DNA from: Gemmatimonadota bacterium
Lineage (GTDB): Bacteria; Gemmatimonadota; Gemmatimonadetes; Gemmatimonadales; Gemmatimonadaceae
Reading direction: 5' to 3'
Assembly: GCA_028287205.1 (NCBI GenBank)
Contig: JAQBQC010000195.1
Span: 1 to 5,042, forward strand
DNA length: 5,042 nucleotides
Shown here: positions 1 to 5,042 of the stretch, one piece after another
Layout: each line of letters begins with the position of its first letter
Position numbering within the stretch: the stretch's first letter is position 1
Program-made: the position numbers and the translations under genes
The notes under the pieces: model-generated
Databases searched by the model: none
What the model was told of the DNA's origin: nothing
What the model saw: the letters and a program-made list of their open reading frames with translations, nothing else

Positions 1-684
1 TGCTGCTCACCGCTGCCGCGCGCGCGCGCCGGAGATCCGGCCGCGGCGCGGGAGCTGCTGCGCAGTGCGCGGCGACTCGCCCCTGCGCGCGCGGACGTGC
101 TCAAGGAGTTCGGCGATGTGGCGCGCGCCGCGGGAGACATCGACGGCGCGATCGCGGCGTACCGCAATGCGCTCGACCTCGATCGCGACTTCGCCGTGGT
201 GCATTACGAGCTCGCGCGGCTGCTCGCGGAGCGCGGCGAGCCCGGGAAAGCGGAGGAGTCGCTGCTCGCGGCTCTCGAGGCCGTTCCGACGTACGTGGAG
301 GCGATGCTCGCGCTCGCGAACGTGCGCCGGCGATTCGGCCGAGTCGACGCCGCGCTGCCGCCCTTGGTCGAGCTGCTGCGCCGCGACCCCTACAACATCG
401 ACGCGCTCCTGTCTTTGAGCGAGGTGCTGCTCGAGCTCGACCGCCATGATGATGCGGCCATCTCGATCGATCGCGTGCTGCGTTTCGATCCCCGACACGT
501 GCTCGCGCTCTTTCTCAAGGGACAGCTGCTCGCGGATCGTCACCGCTACCGCGATGCGATCGCGACGTGGCAGCGCGTGGTCGAGCTGGAGCCCGATGGC
601 GAGCACGCGCGCCGTGCGCGGCGCGAATCGCGCACCGCGGCCGATCTGCTGCGCATCTTCCGCAGTCGCCAGGAGGTCGCGTAA
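1..684 (+). CDS. TPR-repeat protein, 5'-truncated by window edge
   Basis: The frame is open from base 1 to the TAA at 682-684, giving 227 visible residues. A GTG at 97 could be read as a start, but the frame stays open upstream and encodes half a TPR helix pair there (GDPAAARELL, visible residues 11-20). The true start is therefore probably outside the window. The visible protein is built almost entirely of 34-residue tetratricopeptide units at about residues 30-63, 64-97, 98-131, 132-165 and 166-199. Each shows the usual A-x3-Y/L and D/E-P-type unit ends, for example LDLDRDF, LRRDPYN, LRFDPRH and LELEPDG. A basic tail rich in Arg (about 203-223) follows. No signal peptide or membrane segment is visible, although the N-terminus is missing. 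TPR solenoids are protein-protein scaffolds, so no enzymatic role is indicated. The stop overlaps the start of the DUF4388 gene by one base, which places it in the same transcript. The TPR call is firm; the specific partner is unknown. Confidence 0.9.
   Translation, partial: CCSPLPRARAGDPAAARELLRSARRLAPARADVLKEFGDVARAAGDIDGAIAAYRNALDLDRDFAVVHYELARLLAERGEPGKAEESLLAALEAVPTYVEAMLALANVRRRFGRVDAALPPLVELLRRDPYNIDALLSLSEVLLELDRHDDAAISIDRVLRFDPRHVLALFLKGQLLADRHRYRDAIATWQRVVELEPDGEHARRARRESRTAADLLRIFRSRQEVA
671..676 (+). promoter_or_regulatory. Shine-Dalgarno for the DUF4388-TPR gene
   Basis: A perfect AGGAGG lies inside the last codons of the upstream TPR gene, 7 nt before the ATG at 684. It fixes the start of the DUF4388 protein at 684 rather than at the in-frame ATG at 567. 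The extra N-terminal stretch from 567 would be Arg/Ala-rich out-of-frame sequence of the upstream gene. Confidence 0.8.
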
Positions 685-1844
685 TGGCGATCGAGGGACC
701 ACTTCGCGAGCTGGGCATCCACGATGTCTTCCAGCTGCTCGACCTGAGCCGAAAGACGGGTGCGCTCACGGTCACCTCCGTGCTGCGCGACAATCAGGGC
801 ACCGTCTACTTCGATCGCGGCGCCGTCGTCTTCGCCGCCATCCGCAGCAACCCGCATCCGCTCGGCGAGCTGCTGCTGCGCGGCGGCAAGATCACGGAGG
901 CAGATCTGGCTCGCGCGCGCGACTCGCAGCGCGCGCTGCACTCGCGCCGGAAGCTCGGCGAGCTGCTCGTGGAGAGCGGCTCCCTCACGAGCAAGGAGCT
1001 CGAGCGGCAGGTGCGCTTCCAGGTGGAGGAGGTCGTCTTCGAGCTGATGTCGTGGCGCGAGGGCTTCTTCTCCTTCGAGGAGCAGGAAGTGAGCGATGCG
1101 CCGGCGGAGGCGAACATCCGCATCTCCACGGAGTCGCTGCTGATGGAAGCGGCACGCCGCATCGACGAGTGGTCGCGCATCGAGGGGAAGGTCGCGCACC
1201 TGGGCGTGGTGCCCGTGCTCGCTCCCGTTGCCGACGATCATCCCGGCTTCCTCGATCTGCGTCCGCGCGAATGGGAGGTGCTGGCCGAGATCGATGGCAC
1301 GCGGGACCTGCGCGCGATTGCGACGCTGCTCGCGCAGAGCGAGTTCGACGTCGCGCGCGTCGCCTACGGATTGCTGTCCACCGGAATCGTCGAGCTGCGC
1401 AATGGCGTGCATCCGCCCGAGCCGGCCGCGGACGGCGCGACGCCGGCATCGCCGACTACCGTCGCGCCGCTCGAGGCCGCAGCCTCCGCGCTGCATTCAG
1501 GGGAACCACAGGTGGCGCTGGCAATCTGCGAGCGCATCACGACCGAATCGCCCGAGGTGGCGGAGGGACATCTGCTCCACGCGCGCGTGCTCAATCGACT
1601 CGGTCGGCAGGACGAGGCCGCGCGCGCGATCGCACGCGGCCTCGAAGTCGATCCACTCAATTCCGAGCTGCATGCGGAGAGCGGGTATGCCGCGGCGTGG
1701 TGCGGCGACTATCTCGATGCACTCGCATCGTGGGAGCGTTCGCTGAAACTGAACCCCGGAAGCCCCGACGCTCAACGAATTCGCGCGGCCCGCGACGCGG
1801 CGAGCCGGCTGCGCTGTCTGCTGCAGGAGCGCATCGATGTCTGA
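684..1844 (+). CDS. DUF4388 (PATAN) domain protein with C-terminal TPRs
   Basis: The protein has 386 residues and starts at ATG 684 (TAATG overlap with the preceding stop, strong SD). Residues 1-55 match the start of DUF4388/PATAN: MAIEGPLRELGIHDVFQLLD, then K-T-G-A-L-T-V and a strand-turn-strand ending G-x-V-Y-F-D-R-G. An alpha-helical insertion of two similar units follows, LGELLLRGGKIT (60-71) and LGELLVESGSLT (91-102), recalling GspE/PilB N-terminal repeats. The domain then closes with F-E-L-M-S-W-R-E-G-F-F-S-F (119-131). Residues 150-163 (LLMEAARRIDEW) and about 193-240 (R-E-W-E-V-L-A-E-I-D-G ... L-L-S-T-G-I-V-E-L) look like the winged-helix-type extension seen in such proteins. A Pro/Ala linker (243-262) leads to TPR-like units at about 263-360. 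No catalytic motif or membrane segment is visible. PATAN proteins in cyanobacteria bind type IV pilus motor proteins. An adaptor role in the MglA module downstream is inference. Confidence 0.88.
   Translation: MAIEGPLRELGIHDVFQLLDLSRKTGALTVTSVLRDNQGTVYFDRGAVVFAAIRSNPHPLGELLLRGGKITEADLARARDSQRALHSRRKLGELLVESGSLTSKELERQVRFQVEEVVFELMSWREGFFSFEEQEVSDAPAEANIRISTESLLMEAARRIDEWSRIEGKVAHLGVVPVLAPVADDHPGFLDLRPREWEVLAEIDGTRDLRAIATLLAQSEFDVARVAYGLLSTGIVELRNGVHPPEPAADGATPASPTTVAPLEAAASALHSGEPQVALAICERITTESPEVAEGHLLHARVLNRLGRQDEAARAIARGLEVDPLNSELHAESGYAAAWCGDYLDALASWERSLKLNPGSPDAQRIRAARDAASRLRCLLQERIDV
1825..1829 (+). promoter_or_regulatory. Shine-Dalgarno for the TPR-roadblock gene
   Basis: AGGAG lies within the end of the DUF4388 gene, 7 nt before ATG 1837. 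It supports that start even though it overlaps the upstream coding sequence by 8 nt. Confidence 0.65.
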
Positions 1845-2682
1845 CGAGATCAGAAGGCTGAGCGAGGAGCTCGCGCGAGATCCGTCGAGTCTCGTGTTCA
1901 TGCAGCTGGGAGAGGCGCTTCGGCGCTCGGGGCAGCTCGACCTCGGACTCAAGGTCGCACACCGAGGTCTCGAGCGGCACGCGCACAATGCGGACGCGCA
2001 CGATCTCCTCGCGCGCATTCGCGTGGATCGCGGCGAGCTGCAGGAGGCCTTCGATGAATGGGACATGGTGCTCCGTCTCGCACCCAGTCACGTGGGAGCG
2101 CGGAAGGGCATGGGGTACGTCCTCTTCAAGCAGGGAAAGCTGGCCGAGGCGGAGACGCATCTGAGCACGGCGGCGACGCACGATCGCGGCGACTCATCGA
2201 TCGCGACGGCGCTGCGCATGGTCCGGCGCCTCCTTCGCTACGCGCACGTCGCCGGCAACGGCAACGGGGCTCCGGGCCACGTGGAGCTGCTCGCGGCCCA
2301 GCGGCGAGTGGAGGAAGAGGCCCGCCTGCTCTTCGCGGACATTCTCGGCGAAGGGGAGCACACCGCGCTCCTGCTCAACGCCGATGGGCTGGTGGCGGCA
2401 GGGCTGTACATCACCGCCGACGGCGAGGATGTGTCGCAGGACGTTGGCGCGGCGCTCACCGGCGTGCGCGATGAGGCGTTGCGTGCGGTCCGGCATCTCG
2501 ACCTTGGCGCGTGGAAGGCTGTCGTCTACGAGACGGATCTCGCGACCGTCGCGCTCGCGCCGGCCATCGACGAGTCGATGGTGCTCGTTGCGGCCGGCCG
2601 CTCGGTGCCGCTCGGCTTCGTGCGGCGCGTGCTGGATCGATGCGTGCAGCGCGCGACGTCGTGGCTCGAGGAGGTCGCATGA
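1837..2682 (+). CDS. TPR - roadblock/LC7-like fusion protein
   Basis: The protein has 281 residues and starts at ATG 1837, inside the end of the DUF4388 gene. Residues 18-51, 52-85 and 86-119 form three TPR units; visible anchors include LGEALRRSGQLD, ARIRVDRGELQEA and GYVLFKQGKLAEA. A flexible stretch with a Gly/Asn cluster (GNGNGAPG, 140-147) leads to a helix (about 149-168) and then a roadblock/LC7-like fold to the C-terminus. The strand TALLLNADGLVAAG is typical of the first hairpin. A central helix covers V-G-A-A-L-T-G-V-R-D-E-A-L-R-A-V, followed by strands W-K-A-V-V-Y-E and S-M-V-L-V-A-A and a final helix ending in SWLEEVA. Roadblock domains dimerise and bind or regulate Ras-like GTPases, so the likely partner is the MglA-type GTPase or the two roadblock proteins downstream. 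The TPR part probably tethers this to another protein. The TPR call is firm. The roadblock call rests on the strand-helix pattern and on position. Confidence 0.85.
   Translation: MSDEIRRLSEELARDPSSLVFMQLGEALRRSGQLDLGLKVAHRGLERHAHNADAHDLLARIRVDRGELQEAFDEWDMVLRLAPSHVGARKGMGYVLFKQGKLAEAETHLSTAATHDRGDSSIATALRMVRRLLRYAHVAGNGNGAPGHVELLAAQRRVEEEARLLFADILGEGEHTALLLNADGLVAAGLYITADGEDVSQDVGAALTGVRDEALRAVRHLDLGAWKAVVYETDLATVALAPAIDESMVLVAAGRSVPLGFVRRVLDRCVQRATSWLEEVA
2668..2674 (+). promoter_or_regulatory. Shine-Dalgarno for the small roadblock gene
   Basis: GAGGAGG lies four bases before ATG 2679. Together with the ATGA stop/start overlap (2679-2682), it sets the start of the 116-residue roadblock protein instead of any upstream in-frame codon. 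Confidence 0.7.
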
Positions 2683-3029
2683 GCGCTTCACCTTTCGAGG
2701 GCGTGCTGTCGCTGCTGATCCGCCAGCGCGGTGTGCAGGGGTGCCTCGTGGTGGGTGAGGCGGACGGGATCGTCGTCGATTCGAACGTGCAGGTGGGCAT
2801 TCAGTCGAACGTCGTCGCCGCGCTTGCGGCAGCGCTCTATCGAAAGGCGCGCCTCTGCTCCGCCGCGGCAGGACTCTCCACGGTCGGCTTTCTGCAGCTC
2901 GAGGCCGAACGTGGCCACATCTGCGCGATCGGCCGCGACGGACTCGTGCTGGTGACGCTCGCCGAGCCCCGCGCGCACATCGGGCGCATTCGCGGTGCGA
3001 TGATCGAGTCGCTGAGCGTTCTGGCGTGA
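2679..3029 (+). CDS. Roadblock/LC7 domain protein (single domain)
   Basis: The protein has 116 residues, about the size of one bare roadblock/LC7 domain. It starts at ATG 2679 with a 4-nt overlap and a strong SD. The fold can be read in order: N-terminal helix (FEGVLSLLIRQRGV, 6-19); hairpin C-L-V-V-G-E-A-D-G-I-V-V (22-33); long central helix NVVAALAAALYRKARLCSAA (44-63); strands GFLQLEAERGHICAIGR (70-86) and GLVLVTLAE (88-96); and a last helix after the family-typical I-G-R-I-R (101-105). There is no signal peptide or membrane segment, so it should be cytoplasmic. The family includes MglB, the homodimeric GAP of MglA, and several related MglA partners. Its placement two genes before an MglA GTPase fits that role. 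It could equally be a non-GAP scaffold that heterodimerises with its neighbours. The family call is secure; GAP activity is not shown by the sequence. Confidence 0.9.
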   Translation: MSASPFEGVLSLLIRQRGVQGCLVVGEADGIVVDSNVQVGIQSNVVAALAAALYRKARLCSAAAGLSTVGFLQLEAERGHICAIGRDGLVLVTLAEPRAHIGRIRGAMIESLSVLA

Positions 3030-3538
3030 GAACTCATGTCGCCGAGCCGTGGATCGAGGCGCCGCTCCAGGCGTTCGTGGACGACGCGAGCGCGCTGTTC
3101 GCGCTCCTGCTGCATCCGAACGGGCAGGTGATGGGGCAGTTCGGCTTCACGCGCGCGGTGGACGTCATGGCGGCGTGCGCGCTCGCGGCCGCGATTCACG
3201 CGTCCGCCGGGGAGCTCGGACGAGAGCTCGACGGCAAGCCGTTTCGCGAGATGTATCACGCTGGGCGCGACCGGCAGATCTTCATCGGTGACGTGCCCAC
3301 GACGCACCACCGCTTCGTCTTTCTCACCGTCTTCGATGCGGAAAGCTCACTTGGGCTCGTTCGCATCTACTTTGAGGAGTTGTGCGCGCTTCTGGAGAAC
3401 GCGCAGCCGCCACTGCTCGTCGAGGCTCCCATTTCCGCGGCCTCGCTCGAGCACGATCTGAATCGCAATCTCGCCATCCTGTTCGGCCGCGCTCCGCGCG
3501 GTGCGGACGGCGGCGAGTCGTCCATCTCCCTCGCCTGA
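3026..3538 (+). CDS. Divergent roadblock/LC7 (MglB-like) protein
   Basis: The protein has 170 residues and starts at GTG 3026, which overlaps the preceding stop as GTGA. No good SD precedes it, so translation is probably coupled to the upstream gene. Residues 12-125 fit the roadblock layout: helix APLQAFVDDA (12-21); hairpin ALFALLLHPNGQVMGQFGF (23-41); central helix DVMAACALAAAIHASAGELG (46-65); strands REMYHAGRDRQIFIGDV and RFVFLTVFD; then S-S-L-G-L-V-R-I-Y-F-E-E-L, the counterpart of the terminal G-x-v/i-R helix. A tail of about 45 residues follows (from about 126), helical at first and ending in a Gly/Ser-rich stretch. Size and tail resemble Myxococcus MglB (about 159 residues). Its position immediately before mglA mirrors the mglBA gene order. 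I infer it is the likeliest MglB-type regulator here. It is clearly diverged from the neighbouring 116-residue protein, so I give no symbol. Confidence 0.82.
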   Translation: MRTHVAEPWIEAPLQAFVDDASALFALLLHPNGQVMGQFGFTRAVDVMAACALAAAIHASAGELGRELDGKPFREMYHAGRDRQIFIGDVPTTHHRFVFLTVFDAESSLGLVRIYFEELCALLENAQPPLLVEAPISAASLEHDLNRNLAILFGRAPRGADGGESSISLA

Positions 3539-3544
3539 CGCGCC

Positions 3545-4174
3545 GTGTCTCTGGTCAACTACGCCACTCGTGAGATCACCTGCAAGATCGTCTACTATGG
3601 CCCGGGGCGGTCGGGGAAGACGACGAATCTGCATTACATTTACGAGCAGGTGCCGGGCGATCGCAAAGGACAGATGGTGTCGCTCGCGACCCAGACGGAT
3701 CGCACGCTGTTTTTCGATTTCCTGCCGCTCGATCTCGGCACCATCTCGGGATTCTCGACGCGCTTCCAGCTCTACACCGTGCCCGGTCAGGTCTACTACC
3801 AGGCAACGCGAAAGCTGGTGCTGCACGGCGCCGACGGCGTCGTCTTCGTCGCGGACAGTCAGGCACGACAGCTCGCCGAGAACGTCGAGAGTATGCAGGA
3901 CCTTCACGCGAATCTGGCGGAGCACGACATCGATGTGCGCACCATGCCGCTCGTGCTGCAATACAACAAGCAGGACTTGCCCCGCTCGCTCATCTCGACC
4001 GTTCCCGAGCTGGAGGACGCGTTGAACTTTCGCGAGGTCCCGTCGTTCGCGGCTGATGCGCTGCATGGCACCGGCGTCTTCGAGACGCTGCGCGGTATCG
4101 CTGGTATCGTGCTCCGCCGGCTGAGCGCCGGCACGAGCAGCCCGCCGGCGTCCGCCGCCGCGGGAGGCCGCTGA
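3545..4174 (+). CDS. mglA: MglA-type Ras-like small GTPase
   Basis: The protein has 209 residues and starts at GTG 3545. The resulting N-terminus ([20 protein letters not shown]) aligns directly with known MglA proteins, which confirms the start although no clear SD is present. G1/P-loop is GPGRSGKTT (19-27). The [12 protein letters not shown] segment (51-62) carries R53, the intrinsic arginine finger of MglA. G3 is TVPGQ (78-82) with catalytic Q82. The family-typical [11 protein letters not shown] follows (95-105). G4 is NKQD (141-144), and a G5-like [15 protein letters not shown] spans 168-182. Numbering coincides with characterised MglA (G21, R53, Q82). MglA proteins cycle between GTP and GDP states and, in Myxococcus, mark the leading pole and direct type IV pili and gliding complexes. 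The protein is soluble. It differs from the usual form at residue 22, where Arg replaces the more usual Leu, and in a Ser/Ala/Pro/Gly tail (195-209). Preceding roadblock genes are expected regulators. Confidence 0.96.
   Translation: MSLVNYATREITCKIVYYGPGRSGKTTNLHYIYEQVPGDRKGQMVSLATQTDRTLFFDFLPLDLGTISGFSTRFQLYTVPGQVYYQATRKLVLHGADGVVFVADSQARQLAENVESMQDLHANLAEHDIDVRTMPLVLQYNKQDLPRSLISTVPELEDALNFREVPSFAADALHGTGVFETLRGIAGIVLRRLSAGTSSPPASAAAGGR
4162..4167 (+). promoter_or_regulatory. Shine-Dalgarno for the DnaA-like gene
   Basis: GGGAGG lies in the last codons of mglA, 9 nt before GTG 4177. It supports GTG 4177 as the start of the DnaA-like protein. This matters because that start excludes any DnaA domain I or II. 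Confidence 0.6.
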
Positions 4175-4176
4175 CG

Positions 4177-5042
4177 GTGGATCTCGATCCGCGCTACCGT
4201 TTCGAGAATTACATAGTAGGAGGCGCCAATCGGCTCGCCGTATCAGCGGCGCGGGCGGTGGGGCAGTCTCCGGGCACGTCGTACAATCCGCTGTTCATCT
4301 ACAGCAGCTCGGGGCTTGGCAAGACGCACCTCATGCTCGCGATCGGGCATCTCGCGCGCCAGCTGCAGCCACAGCTTACGGTGGAGTACGTCACGCTCGA
4401 GGAGTTCATCGAGGAGCTCAATCACGCGATCGGCGACAGCGCGATGGAGCTGTTCAAGCGGCGCTTCCACATGGTCGACATGCTGCTGCTCGATGACGTG
4501 CAGTTCCTCGCGGGTCGCAAGGAGACGCAGAGCGAGATGCTGCGCCTCTTCAACACGCTCCAGCGCGCGGGAAAGCAGGTGGTGCTCACGAGCGACCGCC
4601 CGCCGTCGGAGATCGGTGATCTCGACGAGCGCCTGATCACGCGGCTCACGGGCGGGCTCGTGGTCGATGTGGGAACGCCGGACTACGACACGCGCGTGGC
4701 GATCCTCCGCAGCAAATGTGACGAGCGCGGCGTGGTGTTCGAGGCAGGCGTGCTGGACGAGGTCGCGCGCATCAACTTCACGAACGTGCGCGAGCTCCAG
4801 GGCGCGCTCAATCGCCTCATCGCGATTCAAACGCTCGAGGAGACGCCGGTCACCGCGCGCAGCGTGCGCGAGCTGCTCGGCGAGAAGCCCGACACGCCGC
4901 TGCTCGTGCCCTCGCAGGCGCGCGGACAGGAGTTCGCGAGCTTTCTCTCGGACTTGAGCGAGGTCGTTGCGCAGCACATCGACAGCTGGCGCGTGCGCGT
5001 GGTCGAGGCGATGACGTACTGGCACCAGCTCGGCTACGTCAC
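4177..5042 (+). CDS. DnaA-like AAA+ ATPase, no domains I-II, 3'-truncated
   Basis: The frame is open from GTG 4177 to the window edge, giving 288 residues; the C-terminus lies outside. The protein begins at once with the DnaA domain III entry (LDPRYRFENYIVGGANRLA, 3-21). It continues with the DnaA order of motifs: YNPLFIYSSSGLGKTHLM (36-53, Walker A); YVTLEEFIEEL (71-81, initiator-specific region); LLLDDVQFLAG (103-113, Walker B); VVLTSDRPPSEI (135-146, sensor 1); DERLITRL (150-157, arginine-finger region, R156); and NVRELQGALNRLIA (203-216, sensor 2, R205). Two differences stand out. The first Walker A Gly of the usual GGVGLGKT is Ser (S43), and sequence after about 220 does not resemble domain IV: no R-P-R-Q-type helix is visible, and instead W-R-V-R-V-V-E-A-M-T-Y-W ... 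G-Y appears near the edge. It follows mglA by 2 nt, so it is co-expressed. I infer a paralogue repurposed as a regulator or partner of the GTPase module rather than the replication initiator. Confidence 0.9.
   Translation, partial: MDLDPRYRFENYIVGGANRLAVSAARAVGQSPGTSYNPLFIYSSSGLGKTHLMLAIGHLARQLQPQLTVEYVTLEEFIEELNHAIGDSAMELFKRRFHMVDMLLLDDVQFLAGRKETQSEMLRLFNTLQRAGKQVVLTSDRPPSEIGDLDERLITRLTGGLVVDVGTPDYDTRVAILRSKCDERGVVFEAGVLDEVARINFTNVRELQGALNRLIAIQTLEETPVTARSVRELLGEKPDTPLLVPSQARGQEFASFLSDLSEVVAQHIDSWRVRVVEAMTYWHQLGYV

Noticed and set aside
17..29. Alternating CG run (13 bases) with possible Z-DNA character
   Set aside because: It lies in coding sequence for an Arg/Ala-rich stretch and matches the general CGCG-rich codon use of the whole window.
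97..99. GTG as the start of the first TPR protein
   Set aside because: The frame is open to base 1 and encodes TPR-like helix sequence upstream, so the gene most likely begins outside the window. No SD is visible before 97.
546..1496. A 316-codon minus-strand open frame opposite the DUF4388 gene
   Set aside because: Antisense shadow of a real gene with consistent domain content; no own SD or domain was found.
446..1861. A long + strand open frame (471 codons) overlapping the TPR and DUF4388 genes
   Set aside because: Its product is Arg/Ala/Ser-rich without recognisable domains, and it is out of frame with two clear gene products. Such open frames are expected where GC is high and stops are rare.
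4205..4220. Small AT-rich patch with an ATA codon, considered as a promoter element or DnaA box
   Set aside because: It does not match TTATNCACA, lies within a conserved coding motif (N-Y-I-V-G), and has no partner hexamer or repeat nearby.
4218..4223. AGGAGG inside the DnaA-like gene suggesting an internal start
   Set aside because: No ATG, GTG or TTG follows at a suitable distance. It encodes the conserved V-G-G of the DnaA entry motif, so it is chance.
4243..5025. A 260-codon minus-strand open frame opposite the DnaA-like gene
   Set aside because: It is the complementary shadow of a strongly recognisable AAA+ coding frame; the translation is rich in R/H/E and shows no domain.
4177..5042. 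The replication initiator gene dnaA at an origin
   Set aside because: Domains I and II are absent, the C-terminal part does not look like domain IV, and the neighbours are a GTPase operon with no DnaA-box cluster or dnaN.

Overview
The window is a densely packed, high-GC (about two thirds G+C by eye), one-directional gene block. Seven reading frames lie on the + strand and cover essentially every base. There is no intergenic stretch longer than 6 nt, so no promoter, terminator, RNA gene, repeat array or mobile element is visible. Both ends cut through genes. The composition, together with an MglA-type GTPase, roadblock proteins, a PATAN/DUF4388 protein and a DnaA-like ATPase, suggests an environmental Gram-negative-type bacterium. 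Gemmatimonadota is my best guess and Myxococcota-like deltaproteobacteria the alternative. This is a judgement from gene content, not a database result.

Layout: (1) 1-684, C-terminal part of a TPR protein. (2) 684-1844, an N-terminal DUF4388/PATAN domain followed by a winged-helix-like region and C-terminal TPRs. (3) 1837-2682, three TPRs fused to a roadblock/LC7-like domain. (4) 2679-3029, a minimal single-domain roadblock/LC7 protein. (5) 3026-3538, a second, more divergent roadblock protein with a C-terminal tail. (6) 3545-4174, a Ras-like GTPase of the MglA family with all its signature residues. (7) 4177 to the right edge, an AAA+ ATPase closely resembling domain III of DnaA but without the N-terminal DnaA domains, with an altered Walker A and a non-DnaA-like C-terminal part as far as it can be read.

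Junctions are 1-nt, 8-nt, 4-nt and 4-nt overlaps followed by 6-nt and 2-nt gaps, which strongly implies one transcript with translational coupling. In known systems MglA is switched by the roadblock protein MglB, which acts as its GAP, and the pair sets cell polarity and motility direction. PATAN-domain proteins in cyanobacteria act on type IV pilus motors. The reading I infer is a small-GTPase polarity or signalling module. In it, three roadblock proteins regulate or scaffold the GTPase, TPR/PATAN proteins serve as adaptors, and a repurposed DnaA-type ATPase acts as an additional partner or effector. The GTPase and roadblock assignments are solid; the joint function and the role of the DnaA-like protein are hypotheses.
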